A stretch of DNA of 64,000 nt, from NCBI GenBank assembly GCA_018335695.1, contig JAGXRV010000094.1:49443-113442 (forward strand), written 5' to 3'. A model generated the notes under the pieces. The model was given only the letters and a program-made list of their open reading frames with translations. It ran no database searches and had not been told where the DNA came from. Shown piece after piece: positions 32,838 to 41,579 of this stretch. The stretch comes from Clostridium sp. Its GTDB lineage: Bacteria; Bacillota; Dethiobacteria; Dethiobacterales; Dethiobacteraceae. Position 1 is the stretch's first letter, and each line of letters starts with the position of its first letter. The translations under genes and the position numbers were made by a program.

Positions 32838-34292
32838 GTGTCAACTTTTTTCGGTCTAAATATTTCACGTCTGGGTTTACAGACACAACAAAAATCCCTG
32901 ACAATAACCTCACATAATATAGCCAATGCGAACACTCCGGGCTATAGCCGTCAGCGCGCCCTGCTATCAACCACTAACCCTCTGCCCTATTTAAACGGTG
33001 AAGGCATGCTCGGCAGCGGCGTAAAGACAGCTGAAATTTCGAGAGTCAGAGACCGCTTTCTTGACACACAGCTCCGCCGGGAAGCACAAACACTTGCCAA
33101 GTGGGAAACCCGCCATTCTTTTCTCAGTCAAGTCGAAGACATTTTTATGGAACCGTCGGAAACCGGCTTTAGCAGTGTGCTAAACACTTTTTATAATAGC
33201 TGGCAGGAACTCAGCCTAAATCCTGAAAGTTCCTCTGTGCGAGCCGCGCTGCTGGAAAACGGCAACGCTTTTACAAACGCCGCCAGGCATACAAACGAAC
33301 AACTAAAAGCTGTGCGCACCCATATGGCAGAACAGATCACGGCAAAGACGGAAGAAGTCAATACTTTTGCCAAACAGCTGGCTGACCTTAATCGACAGAT
33401 TGTCAGCCTGACAGCCCAACGCAACAACCCCGCAGATTTGCTCGATCGCCGCGACAACTTGTTAAAAGAATTAACCGAAATCATTGAGTTTGACACAGTC
33501 CTCAATGACAACTCCTCAATCAGCATCTTTATCGCCGGCAGGGCGTTAGTCGACAATAATCTCAATTTCCGCATTACAACTATTGCCGGGGCGCTTGACG
33601 GCGACTGGACGCTCTCGCCGCAGCCCGTCTGGGAACGCGATAATCAACCCCTAAACATGAGTAACGGACAGTTGGCCAGCTTAATGGAAACTCGTGATGT
33701 TCTGTTGCGGAGCTATATGGAAGACTTCTCAAGTATGGTCTGGGGCGTGATAAATTCGGTTAACGATCTGCACTCCACAGGCATGGACCTTTACGGAACA
33801 AGCGGCAATGCTTTCTTTACCGGCAACGAAATCGAGACACTGCAGGCAAATGATCTGCTTAGAAATGATTCCGGACTGATCGCAGCATCCATGGCGGCTT
33901 TGCCTGGGCACAGTCAACCGGCTCCCGGCGACGGCGGAAATGCCTTGCTGATTGCCCGCCTGAGAAGTGCGGCAATCAGCGTAGATCCCCTGCAGCCGGA
34001 CGTGCGTCTGCGGGCAACGCTGGATTCGGCTGGGCTGACTACTTTTACTAACTTCCATCGGGACAATATTGCGAGGCTGGGAGTGGACACCCGGGAAAGC
34101 GAGCGGCTGGCTGAAAACCAAACGTCCCTGATTGGGATGCTAAGACAAAGGCAGGATTCAATTGCCGGCGTTTCCCTTGATGAGGAAATGGCTAATATGA
34201 TCCAGTTCCAGTTGGCATACCAGGCTTCCGCCCGGATGATTACCGCCTTTGATGAGATTTATGATACGCTAATCAACAGAATGCTGAGGTAA
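32838..34292 (+). CDS. flgK: Hook-filament junction protein FlgK
   Basis: 484 residues. The N-terminus LNISRLGLQTQQKSLTITSH with NIANANTPGYSRQ is the FlgK/hook family signature, and the end SLDEEMANMIQFQLAYQASA, then RMITAFDEIYDTLINRML, is typical of FlgK. It joins hook and filament with FlgL. GTG start at 32838 behind AAAGGAGG. Confidence 0.95.
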   Translation: MSTFFGLNISRLGLQTQQKSLTITSHNIANANTPGYSRQRALLSTTNPLPYLNGEGMLGSGVKTAEISRVRDRFLDTQLRREAQTLAKWETRHSFLSQVEDIFMEPSETGFSSVLNTFYNSWQELSLNPESSSVRAALLENGNAFTNAARHTNEQLKAVRTHMAEQITAKTEEVNTFAKQLADLNRQIVSLTAQRNNPADLLDRRDNLLKELTEIIEFDTVLNDNSSISIFIAGRALVDNNLNFRITTIAGALDGDWTLSPQPVWERDNQPLNMSNGQLASLMETRDVLLRSYMEDFSSMVWGVINSVNDLHSTGMDLYGTSGNAFFTGNEIETLQANDLLRNDSGLIAASMAALPGHSQPAPGDGGNALLIARLRSAAISVDPLQPDVRLRATLDSAGLTTFTNFHRDNIARLGVDTRESERLAENQTSLIGMLRQRQDSIAGVSLDEEMANMIQFQLAYQASARMITAFDEIYDTLINRMLR

Positions 34293-34305
34293 TGGTTATA
34301 CTGAC

Positions 34306-34341
34306 TCCCCTCTCCCTCTGGGAGAGGGTTAGGGTGAGGGT
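34306..34341. repeat. REP-like repeat A between flgK and flgL
   Basis: A consensus copy (hairpin core plus TTAGGGTGAGGG), placed 14 bases after the flgK stop. Confidence 0.9.
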
Positions 34342-34393
34342 GGCGAGGATGAGTGACTGGCGGTATGATATTTTTATTAGGAGGTGAATTCTC

Positions 34394-35293
34394 TTGCGTG
34401 TTACTCACCAAATGGTGAAAAACAGAGTAATCAGCAACATTCAAAACAATCTGCAAAATATGAGCCGCTTTCAAGACATGCTCTCATCAGGCAAAAGCAT
34501 CTCTAAACCCTCCGATGAGCCGCTAAAAGTTGCCAGGATAATGGGCTATAATTCCGCACTGCAGCAGGTGGAACAACATCAGCGCAATATTGAGGCTTCA
34601 CGTTCTTGGCTGAGCGCAACGGAAGACGCCTTGCACCACATTACAGAAGTGCTACAGCGGGCACAAGAGTTAGCCGTGCGCGGCGCAAGCGAAACACTCT
34701 CACCGCAAGCGCGCGAAGCGATCGGCTTGGAAGTAGACGAACTGATTGACGTCCTCGTCCAGTTTGGCAATACCAATTATGCGGGACGCCATATATTTTC
34801 CGGACACCTAACGACCACCAAACCTCTGGAACGCGATTATGCCGCGGGCGCAGGCGCTGCCGGCGTCAGCTATGCCGGCGACCACGGAGCGATCAACTGG
34901 GAAGTCGCGCCGCATGTGACTATCCGCAGCAACCTTACCGCTCATGAACTCTTCTTTTCCTCCGGACTTTTGGCCGGCATGGAAGAACTGGCGCAAGCAA
35001 TGTTTAATAATAACACCCCCGCCGCCGCCAACTCTATCGAAAGCCTGCGGCTGGCTAGTGAGCGTGTGCTAAACAAGCGCGCCGGGCTTGGCGCTATTTA
35101 TAACGGCCTGGAACTTTCCACCGAAAGCTTTGCGACCCAAAAAGTAAATTTTACACGTCTGCGTTCCCAACTTGAGGATATTGATTTTGCCGAAACGATG
35201 ATGAATTTTTCGGTGATGGAGACTATTTACAAAGCCTCCCTTACCTCAAGCGCAAGAATAATGCAACCAAGTTTGCTGGATTTTCTGCGCTGA
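34394..35293 (+). CDS. flgL: Hook-filament junction protein FlgL
   Basis: 299 residues. The flagellin-like N-terminus MVKNRVISNIQNNLQNMSRF with QDMLSSGKSISKPSDEP and the C-terminus SQLEDIDFAETMMNFSVMET, then IYKASLTSSARIMQPSLLDF, define FlgL. The start is a TTG behind AGGAGGTGAATTCTC. The gene follows flgK after a repeat element. Confidence 0.95.
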   Translation: MRVTHQMVKNRVISNIQNNLQNMSRFQDMLSSGKSISKPSDEPLKVARIMGYNSALQQVEQHQRNIEASRSWLSATEDALHHITEVLQRAQELAVRGASETLSPQAREAIGLEVDELIDVLVQFGNTNYAGRHIFSGHLTTTKPLERDYAAGAGAAGVSYAGDHGAINWEVAPHVTIRSNLTAHELFFSSGLLAGMEELAQAMFNNNTPAAANSIESLRLASERVLNKRAGLGAIYNGLELSTESFATQKVNFTRLRSQLEDIDFAETMMNFSVMETIYKASLTSSARIMQPSLLDFLR

Positions 35294-35323
35294 CATTTTT
35301 GCCAAAAAAGGATGGTGTAGCTA

Positions 35324-35728
35324 ATGACAAAACAAGCCGTCTCACTAAAAATGGTTCCGGGGCTTTTTGGCTTTGAAGAAATTTCCGAATATCTCCTGGA
35401 ACCCATCCCCGACAACCCCTGCTTTTTTTCCCTGTTGGCACCAAATGGACCAACCTTTATTCTTACCAAGCCTATTTTCTTTTTTCCCGACTACCTTGTG
35501 CAGGTTAAGCGGGATGAATTGGCGAATATTGCATTAGAGGAAAAAGAAGCGGAAGTCTACTTACTTGTGACCGTGCCGAAAAAGGCTGTAGAGGCGACAG
35601 CCAACCTGCTTGCTCCCTTAATCGTCAACACGGCGCAAGGCTTAGCCTCGCAGCTTGTGCTGCACCAATCAAACTACACGACTAAGCATTTCCTTTTTCC
35701 TCCCGAGCAGCAAAGAAGCTGCGGCTAG
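35324..35728 (+). CDS. fliW: Flagellin translation regulator FliW
   Basis: 134 residues, a compact beta-barrel protein with [40 protein letters not shown] and [20 protein letters not shown]. In Bacillus FliW binds flagellin and, when free, binds and inhibits CsrA. Its partner csrA begins 10 bases downstream, and the stop codon lies next to csrA's ribosome site. Confidence 0.92.
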   Translation: MTKQAVSLKMVPGLFGFEEISEYLLEPIPDNPCFFSLLAPNGPTFILTKPIFFFPDYLVQVKRDELANIALEEKEAEVYLLVTVPKKAVEATANLLAPLIVNTAQGLASQLVLHQSNYTTKHFLFPPEQQRSCG

Positions 35729-35738
35729 GAGGCTTGCC

Positions 35739-35960
35739 ATGCTGATCCTGACCCGCAAAGCCGGCCAAAATCTGGTGATCGGCGATAGTATTACCGTTAA
35801 AATCCTGGAGATTAAAGGCGATGCCGTAAAAATAGGCATCAAAGCGCCTAAAGAGGTGGCTGTAAACCGTGAGGAGGTTTACGAAGCCATCCGAGCGGCA
35901 AACCAGGCGGCGGCGTTCAGTCACGACGAGCTGCCGCGCTTGCCGCTCTTCAAAAAATAG
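35739..35960 (+). CDS. csrA: RNA-binding translational regulator CsrA
   Basis: 73 residues: [20 protein letters not shown], then [20 protein letters not shown] and [19 protein letters not shown], the full CsrA signature including the C-terminal extension typical of FliW-dependent CsrA. It binds GGA motifs in mRNA leaders; suitable sites lie before flagellin. ATG behind CTAGGAGG. A longer upstream frame is not coding. Confidence 0.96.
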   Translation: MLILTRKAGQNLVIGDSITVKILEIKGDAVKIGIKAPKEVAVNREEVYEAIRAANQAAAFSHDELPRLPLFKK

Positions 35961-35972
35961 CATTCTCTTTGC

Positions 35973-36003
35973 GTAGCCGACCTAAAACGCGGCTCTTTTT
36001 TTT
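35973..36003 (+). terminator. Terminator after csrA
   Basis: Stem AGCCG (35975-35979) / CGGCT (35990-35994) followed by a C and a run of nine T. Confidence 0.7.
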
Positions 36004-36013
36004 GAGTAATAAG

Positions 36014-36058
36014 AACCACCCCGGCGCTGCGCGCCACCCCTCCAAGGGAGGGGAATGG
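36014..36058. repeat. REP-like repeat B
   Basis: AACCACCCCGGCGC, then GCGCGCCACCCCTCC-AA-GGGAGGGGAATGG: two nested palindromes. The same family occurs three times at 52804-52990. Confidence 0.8.
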
Positions 36059-36089
36059 CCACGCTGAATGAGCCGATGACAATGACAAA

Positions 36090-36121
36090 AAGAGGTTCGG
36101 GAGATTTCTCCCGAACCTCTT
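36090..36121 (-). terminator. Flagellin terminator
   Basis: A 15-base perfect stem AAGAGGTTCGGGAGA / TCTCCCGAACCTCTT with a 2-base loop, followed on the minus strand by TTTTGTC. The 90 bases between it and the flagellin stop are AAAGC-rich and hold no gene. Confidence 0.82.
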
Positions 36122-36211
36122 GCTTTGTTTTGCCTCGAACCTTGCCCAGAGCTTTTCTTGCTTTGACACGAGATTTGCTTTTTGCTCCGAGCTTTGCTTT
36201 GCCTTTTTGCC

Positions 36212-37825
36212 TTAACCGAGCAGCTGCAATACTGCTTGCGGTGCCATATTGGCTTGCGCGAGCATCGCGGTGGCAGCTTGCTGCAAGATGTTATTCTTGG
36301 TGAATTCCATCATTTCCGCAGCCATATCAACGTCTCTGATCCTTGCTTCCGAGGCTTGCAGGTTTTCTTTTGAGGTGTCAAGGTTTCTGATCGTATGCTC
36401 CAACCTGTTTTGCGCAGCACCCAGAGAACTTCTTTGCTCAGAAACTCTTCTGATCGCTCCGTCTAAAGAACTGATTGAGTTGGAAGCGCCCGCCTGGGTG
36501 CTCACATCCACATTGGCAATACCGAGGGCGGCGGTGCGCATATCTTTAATGCCGAAAGTCATGTTTTGCCCTCTGTTGGCGCCGATTTGCAGCGTCATTC
36601 CCCCGCTGCCGGCAGCTTCAGACTGTGCCTGTGTCAAACCTAAATCCCGTACGGCAGAGCCGCCGAGCCTGTCGGAGAAGGAAATGGGCCCGCTGCCGCT
36701 GATGACCTGAAAGCGTCCGTCCTCTAAGGCGTTAACTGTGACGGCTTCGATAAAGCCGGGGGTGCCTGCGGTGGCACCAGCAGTGTTATAAGCCGTAATC
36801 GCAGCATTGATGTTGGTTTGCAATGTAGTTGCCGCAACTCCCATCGCCGTTCCGGAGGCAATGCCTGCAGCGATACTTACGTTAAACTGAACGTCGCCGA
36901 TATGAGCGAAAAAATTAGTGGGGACGGGAGTAGACAAACCATTATATACGCTGGTTCCAGTAGCAGTACCAACGCCCATTACTCTCCCCAGCACCTGACC
37001 CGTAGTAGTTGTGATGCCTGAATTGACTCCCTCCCTACCGCTCGTTAAAACCAGATTGCCGGCGGTAGACACATGAGCAGTAATCGGCGCCACATTCTGC
37101 CCCGATTCATTGATCGCATTATTAATTGTACTGACGATCAAGTCTTTAGCCGCGTTCCGCTGACCCGCAGAAGCGCCGGCTGCAGTGCCCATCTGAATAG
37201 TATCTCGCTCGGCGGTGCCTAGGTTCTGCCAGTTGACCGTGACTGTCACGCCGTCCACAGTCAACTGCTCTGCGGTAAAATCACCGACTACTACTTCACT
37301 GCCCAAAGTGCCCATGACAGTTGCTGAGGATAGCACGGCTGCCGTCTGCCTGCCGACAATCGCGCCTGTGGTCGTATCCTGTCCTACGGCTGCTCCGGCT
37401 GCCTGCAGGCTGCCGTTTAGGAGCGTCTTCGTGTTGAATTCGGTCGTATTGCCGATGCGGTCAATTTCGCTCTTTAATTGGGCGACCTCACCTTGCATCG
37501 CCGCACGGTCTTCAGCAGTGTTGGTGCCGCTTGACGATTGTGTGGCCAGCTCCCTGATACGCTGCAGAATATCATGCGTTTCATTGAGCGCCGATTCAGC
37601 AGTCTGAATCAAAGAAATGCCGTCTTGCGCATTGCGCGCGCCTTGGTTTAAACCGCGAACCTGAGCGCGCATTTTCTCACTGATCGAAAGACCTGCCGCG
37701 TCGTCGCCGGCGCGGTTGATGCGCAAACCGGACGAGAGCCGCTCCATCGAACTGGCGCCTCTCGTGTTTGCGATACCCAACTGACGATGGGCATTCATTG
37801 CACTAATGTTGGTATTAATTCTCAT
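36212..37825 (-). CDS. hag: Flagellin (filament protein)
   Basis: 537 residues. The D0/D1 ends are fully conserved: MRINTNISAMNAHRQLGIAN, LSSGLRINRAGDDAAGLSIS and, at the C-terminus, NRLEHTIRNLDTSKENLQAS followed by ARIRDVDMAAEMMEFTKNNI. The middle 230 residues or so are a threonine-, alanine- and glycine-rich variable domain, making this nearly twice the size of a minimal flagellin. ATG at 37825 behind AAGGAGGAAG. It has a sigma-28 promoter, CsrA-type sites in its leader and its own terminator. Confidence 0.96.
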   Translation of the reverse strand: MRINTNISAMNAHRQLGIANTRGASSMERLSSGLRINRAGDDAAGLSISEKMRAQVRGLNQGARNAQDGISLIQTAESALNETHDILQRIRELATQSSSGTNTAEDRAAMQGEVAQLKSEIDRIGNTTEFNTKTLLNGSLQAAGAAVGQDTTTGAIVGRQTAAVLSSATVMGTLGSEVVVGDFTAEQLTVDGVTVTVNWQNLGTAERDTIQMGTAAGASAGQRNAAKDLIVSTINNAINESGQNVAPITAHVSTAGNLVLTSGREGVNSGITTTTGQVLGRVMGVGTATGTSVYNGLSTPVPTNFFAHIGDVQFNVSIAAGIASGTAMGVAATTLQTNINAAITAYNTAGATAGTPGFIEAVTVNALEDGRFQVISGSGPISFSDRLGGSAVRDLGLTQAQSEAAGSGGMTLQIGANRGQNMTFGIKDMRTAALGIANVDVSTQAGASNSISSLDGAIRRVSEQRSSLGAAQNRLEHTIRNLDTSKENLQASEARIRDVDMAAEMMEFTKNNILQQAATAMLAQANMAPQAVLQLLG

Positions 37826-37828
37826 TTT

Positions 37829-37869
37829 TCTTCCTCCTTGAAATTTTTTGCTTTCATTCCTTTGAAAGC
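37829..37869 (-). promoter_or_regulatory. Candidate CsrA-binding sites in the flagellin leader
   Basis: On the minus strand the hairpin GCTTTC-AAAGGAAT-GAAAGC (37850-37869) presents GGA in its loop, and CAAGGAGGAAG (about 37830-37840) holds a second GGA at the ribosome site. This two-site layout resembles the CsrA-controlled hag leader of Bacillus. Confidence 0.6.
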
Positions 37870-37926
37870 CGGAGCAAATAGGTCAACACAAGTCGGCCGC
37901 CTTGTATTATCCTTCTCCGTCAATAC

Positions 37927-37952
37927 TAATCGGCAAATAAAAAAAAACTTTA
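37927..37952 (-). promoter_or_regulatory. Sigma-28 promoter of flagellin
   Basis: On the minus strand TAAA, 14 bases (mostly T), then GCCGATTA; seven of eight bases match the sigma-28 -10 consensus. It lies about 100 bases upstream of the flagellin ATG. Confidence 0.78.
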
Positions 37953-37973
37953 GCCGTATTCTTAACAGAATAA

Positions 37974-38420
37974 CTAATTTTCCCGCCGGTCAAAAAAAAG
38001 CCCTTCCTCCTGCGGTGCTTTGGTGCCATACGCTTTGCCTGCCGCCCTGCCGGCACGCAACCCCGCCAACTCCGCTTTTAGTTTATCTCGTTTCTCCTCC
38101 AAAAAAATTTTTGCTTTCTTATCGAGAGCAGCAATTTCCTCCAGCAAGCGGCGTATTTCCCCAAGCTGATTAATATTTGCCAAATCTTCCTCGTCGCCTC
38201 TCAAAGAAGCGGCAGCCTGCAAGCTACCTGCCATGTAAATCTTTGCGGCTTCATTCATCAATTGCTGCCGCCTGTGAAGCAAATCAGCCAGACTCAGAGA
38301 ATCCGGCTGTTCAGAACTGCAGACGCTATGCAAGTTTGCGGTCAGTTCCCGCAAGTCGCGCATGATCTCCGCAAGCTTTTTTGACTTGCCGATTAGTGAC
38401 TTTTGTCCGTCAGCCGCCAT
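37974..38420 (-). CDS. FliT-like flagellar chaperone candidate
   Basis: 148 residues, helical and charged (KKLAEIMRDLRELTANLHSV, LADLLHRRQQLMNEAAKIYM, IRRLLEEIAALDKKAKIFLE). It lies directly downstream of fliD, where FliT-type FliD chaperones are usually encoded, and just before the flagellin promoter. No diagnostic sequence motif was seen, so the function is inferred from place and fold. ATG behind GGAGGTG. Confidence 0.55.
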   Translation of the reverse strand: MAADGQKSLIGKSKKLAEIMRDLRELTANLHSVCSSEQPDSLSLADLLHRRQQLMNEAAKIYMAGSLQAAASLRGDEEDLANINQLGEIRRLLEEIAALDKKAKIFLEEKRDKLKAELAGLRAGRAAGKAYGTKAPQEEGLFFDRREN

Positions 38421-38441
38421 CTTTACACCTCCAATAACTTA

Positions 38442-38478
38442 ACCCCTCTCCCTCCGGGAGAGGGTTAGGGTGAGGGCA
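38442..38478. repeat. REP-like repeat A between fliD and the FliT-like gene
   Basis: CCCCTCTCCCTCCGGGAGAG core followed by GGTTAGGGTGAGGGC. Confidence 0.9.
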
Positions 38479-38489
38479 AAGCAAACAAC

Positions 38490-40094
38490 TCAGCGCCTTG
38501 TTGGCAGGCTCTCAATTTGCGCCGCCAGCCAGTCTCCCTGTGCGTAAAGCTGCCCAAGCGCTGTTTCCATCGCGGTAAACTGGCGAAAGAGCTGCTCCTC
38601 ACGCCGAGCCAGCAATTCATTCATCCGGTTAATACGCGTGTCGAGCCTGTTAATCCGAGTGCTGAAAGAATTAGTAACTTCAGTCGTATCTCCAACAATG
38701 CCCGCCCGCTCTATAAGAATTCCCCTACCGCCTGTCGTTCTGATATTATCAAGCAGAATATCGTTTAAACGGTGTGCCAGTCCCGACTCCTGCCGGCGCT
38801 GCTCCCGCTCCGCTGCGGAAAGGTTAGGGCTGTAAGCGATCGAACTGCGGCGGGTAAAAAGCTCCTGTACCCGCTCCGGATTAGCAGCAATGGCGGCGCG
38901 TAACTGCTGACCGCCGTCACGCAGCACCAGTCTGCCATTGTCTCGAAAATTACGGCTGAATTCGATGCCAATCTGGGAAAGATGAACTCCTCCCACCGCC
39001 TGATTCAGAGCGGTACGCATCTCCCGCAGCATATTTTCAAGCGCCGATTCCCGTCGCAGCAAGCCGCTCTGTGCTTTCTCCTGCCACGATTCAATCTCCC
39101 GTTCACTCATTTCCTCCTTTTGTTCGGCGGTAAGCGGAGGAAAAGCGCTGAAACGCTCCTCATTAAGTTCTTTGCCTATAGTGGTGATCAATTTGTTATA
39201 ATCTTCGATAAAACTTTGGATATTCTTGAACACTGCCTCCGGATCCAAAGAAGCTCTGACAGTTACAGGCGGCGCATTATCCGCCGCTTCAATCCTCCGC
39301 GAGATAGAATAACTGACCCCGTCCACAGTAAAACTGTTCGACGCGTTGCTGCCTGCAAAACCATTGATTTGAAACTGGGCATCCCGTCCGGTCATGCCGA
39401 TTGCCTCCAGCCCCGTGCCGCTTTTTAAGCCTAACGCCGCAAAAAAATTGCCGCCGTCATCGACGGTTATGCTCTGCGCGCCGGTAGCCTTGGCGGTGAA
39501 AGTAAAAGTATCACTGAAAGAACTGTAGCCAGCATGAATGCCCGCTGCGCTGTTGTTAATGCGGGCAAGGGCTGTGCCCAAACTTTCACTTTGCAGAAAA
39601 CTGAGTGCGGTACCGTTAATATTTACGGTAAAAGAACCGCTCACCGCATCGAAAGCGAGCGGACCGTTTTGCAGCTTGCCGCTAACGGTCGCCAGTGAAT
39701 CATTCAGACTCAGACGCGCTCCAAGATTGCTATCCCTGCTGACCGGCGCTGTTTGAGCACGGGCGGCTGTCGCGCTCTGAATCACCCTGATTTCACTGCT
39801 GCCCGCCATCGCGTCGGCATTGGCAGTCGCCGTGACTGTTGCCGGATCTGTAGAGGTAGCAGTCATTCTGCGCAGGGTTGAAGTGCTTGTCATATTTGTC
39901 AGCGGGCGCAATACGTCAAAATAAGTATCGCGAAAAGAGCGAATCTGATTGATCACTTCTCGGAATTGCTCTTTTTGCCACTGCAAAACTTGCCGCTGCT
40001 GCATTTTCCTGTCTACCTTAACGCGTTCTATCCGCATCAGATCCCTGACAATTTTATCGGTATCAAACCCTGAGGCAATACCTCCAATCCGCAA
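38490..40094 (-). CDS. fliD: Filament cap protein FliD
   Basis: About 534 residues. The N-terminus RIGGIASGFDTDKIVRDLMR is the FliD hallmark; the middle has flagellin-hook repeats (TFTFTAKATGAQSITVDDGG), and the C-terminus INRLDTRINRMNELLARREE, then QLFRQFTAMETALGQL, is the capping coiled coil. The best start is the TTG at 40094, eight bases behind AGGAGG; the GTG at 40103 touches the ribosome site. FliD caps the filament and guides flagellin folding. Confidence 0.95.
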   Translation of the reverse strand: MRIGGIASGFDTDKIVRDLMRIERVKVDRKMQQRQVLQWQKEQFREVINQIRSFRDTYFDVLRPLTNMTSTSTLRRMTATSTDPATVTATANADAMAGSSEIRVIQSATAARAQTAPVSRDSNLGARLSLNDSLATVSGKLQNGPLAFDAVSGSFTVNINGTALSFLQSESLGTALARINNSAAGIHAGYSSFSDTFTFTAKATGAQSITVDDGGNFFAALGLKSGTGLEAIGMTGRDAQFQINGFAGSNASNSFTVDGVSYSISRRIEAADNAPPVTVRASLDPEAVFKNIQSFIEDYNKLITTIGKELNEERFSAFPPLTAEQKEEMSEREIESWQEKAQSGLLRRESALENMLREMRTALNQAVGGVHLSQIGIEFSRNFRDNGRLVLRDGGQQLRAAIAANPERVQELFTRRSSIAYSPNLSAAEREQRRQESGLAHRLNDILLDNIRTTGGRGILIERAGIVGDTTEVTNSFSTRINRLDTRINRMNELLARREEQLFRQFTAMETALGQLYAQGDWLAAQIESLPTRR

Positions 40095-40163
40095 AACACT
40101 CACCTCCTAAACCATGGGGACGGTTCTTCCGGTTACAACTAAACTCCGGCATTTGACTCACTT

Positions 40164-40399
40164 CCCCCCTCACCCTAGCCCTCTCCCCCCAAAGGGTGGA
40201 GAGGGTAGTAGAGTGTTCCCCTCATCTTACCCTACAAATCCCCTCTCCCTCTGGGAGAGGGTAGGGTGAGGGCAAAAGTTAAATCCTCTGTTCAGTGTGA
40301 GGGCACAAAAACCAAAAGGAGAGGGTAGTAGAATGTTCCCCTCATCTTACCCTACAAATCCCCTCTCCCTCCGGGAGAGGGTTAGGGTGAGGGCAAAAG
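40164..40399. repeat. Repeat-A array with a 120-bp direct duplication
   Basis: The 369-base gap between flgM and fliD. A variant copy at 40164-40208 is followed by two nearly identical 60-base blocks at 40201-40260 and 40321-40380 (two differences), exactly 120 bases apart, each ending in a full repeat A. Nothing else coding or regulatory was recognised here. Confidence 0.9.
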
Positions 40400-40463
40400 C
40401 CAAGCCCTATAAGATGACGACAAGAACAAAGTCAAGCTGAAATAAGAGTAAAGACAGGCCTGC

Positions 40464-40754
40464 CTATTCTTGCGTCTGTGTCAACATAGCAGTGCTGATT
40501 TTATCGCTGTCTGCCAAATACTCTCCCCGGGCAATGGCAGCTCTGAGTTCCTCGACCCGCTCTGTTCTAACCTCCGAGGGTTGGGATGCAGCTTGCAGCA
40601 ACTCGCGCATTCTTGTCGCATCGCCGGAGATAGTCAGAGAATCAGCGGCAGTCTTATTTGCCGCCATTTTCTGTGCGCCGGCTTGCTTCTCCTCCGCTTG
40701 TTGCCGCTGATAAAGACCCGCTAACTGAACTGCTTTACCGTTGTCAATTTTCAT
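40464..40754 (-). CDS. flgM: Anti-sigma-28 factor FlgM
   Basis: 96 residues. The C-terminal half ERVEELRAAIARGEYLADSD KIS (split here for length) is the FlgM sigma-binding signature, and ADSLTISGDATRMRELLQAA precedes it. It holds FliA inactive until hook completion, then is exported. The best start is the ATG at 40754 behind GGGGTGTG. Its own sigma-28-like promoter lies 30-60 bases upstream, giving feedback. Confidence 0.9.
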   Translation of the reverse strand: MKIDNGKAVQLAGLYQRQQAEEKQAGAQKMAANKTAADSLTISGDATRMRELLQAASQPSEVRTERVEELRAAIARGEYLADSDKISTAMLTQTQE

Positions 40755-40785
40755 CAAAATCACACCCCTGTTAATCCTACTTACT

Positions 40786-40813
40786 GTATCGGCGAGAGCG
40801 CCGAGGAACTTTA
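40786..40813 (-). promoter_or_regulatory. Sigma-28 promoter of flgM
   Basis: On the minus strand TAAA, 16 bases, then GCCGATAC (seven of eight to consensus). A short palindrome TCGGCG-AGAG-CGCCGA overlaps the -10 and spacer. Confidence 0.65.
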
Positions 40814-40817
40814 TAGT

Positions 40818-41579
40818 TTAAAAATATTTTTCCGGCGCTGTCAGAAAGTCGAATTTCTCGGGTAATTTCAAGAACTCCTGATACATCGGCAAACCGCGCA
40901 CAAGGCCAAATTCCGGCCGATCTTCCACCTTACGGACGGAAAGGCGCGGCACAGGCTGATAACGCGGATTGACAACAAACTGTTCATCTTCCTCTTTGCT
41001 TGCCAATTCAAAGTAAGCGCCGCCACCAAGGGCTTTAATGGCGCCATAGCTTGAATCAAAACCGGCGGCAACCCAATTGCTCATCACCAGGAACGTATTG
41101 CCGGGATTGATAGTGATATGGCCGTAACCGGGAGGAATAAGCACTTTGTCGCCCGGCAACGCCTCAACCAAAATGGCTTCCACCGCCTCTTCATCCGGTT
41201 CTGTCTGCAGCAAATAATGCGCCCTGCCGTAGAGCACCTCATACACTTCAGGATAGGTAGAATCGGTACCCGGCTTGAGCGGATGATAATGACCGGCGGT
41301 TTTAATATATTCGCCGCCAATATGTCCGGGCCGCAGAATGGTCACATCGTAGCGCAGACCGTGTTTGGCAATAAGCGGCCGATCCTCTGCCCTGCAAACA
41401 TCACGGTACATATAATAGAGTTCGTCCTCGCTGTCGGCTGCGGCCGCAAACAGCACGTCTAACATATCACGTTTAAAACGAACGGCAGCAGTCACAGGAG
41501 TTAATCCTTCCCCAAAGATCAATCGACCTTGCCCGTCTACCGAGAGCGGTAAGCCGCTCGTCTTTTTCAGCTCATCCAT
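40818..41579 (-). CDS. pgiA: Cupin-type (archaeal-type) glucose-6-phosphate isomerase
   Basis: 253 residues with the metal-binding cupin motifs of the PgiA family: TAGHYHPLKPG (two His), YPEVYEVLYGRAHYLLQ (Glu) and LIPPGYGHITINPG (third His). It should interconvert glucose-6-phosphate and fructose-6-phosphate using Fe or another divalent metal. This family is unrelated to the usual bacterial Pgi. The ATG lies inside the last codons of the upstream phosphohexomutase (13-base overlap), so the two are translated together. N-terminal residues up to about 20 are not typical and could be a lineage-specific tail. Confidence 0.83.
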   Translation of the reverse strand: MDELKKTSGLPLSVDGQGRLIFGEGLTPVTAAVRFKRDMLDVLFAAAADSEDELYYMYRDVCRAEDRPLIAKHGLRYDVTILRPGHIGGEYIKTAGHYHPLKPGTDSTYPEVYEVLYGRAHYLLQTEPDEEAVEAILVEALPGDKVLIPPGYGHITINPGNTFLVMSNWVAAGFDSSYGAIKALGGGAYFELASKEEDEQFVVNPRYQPVPRLSVRKVEDRPEFGLVRGLPMYQEFLKLPEKFDFLTAPEKYF

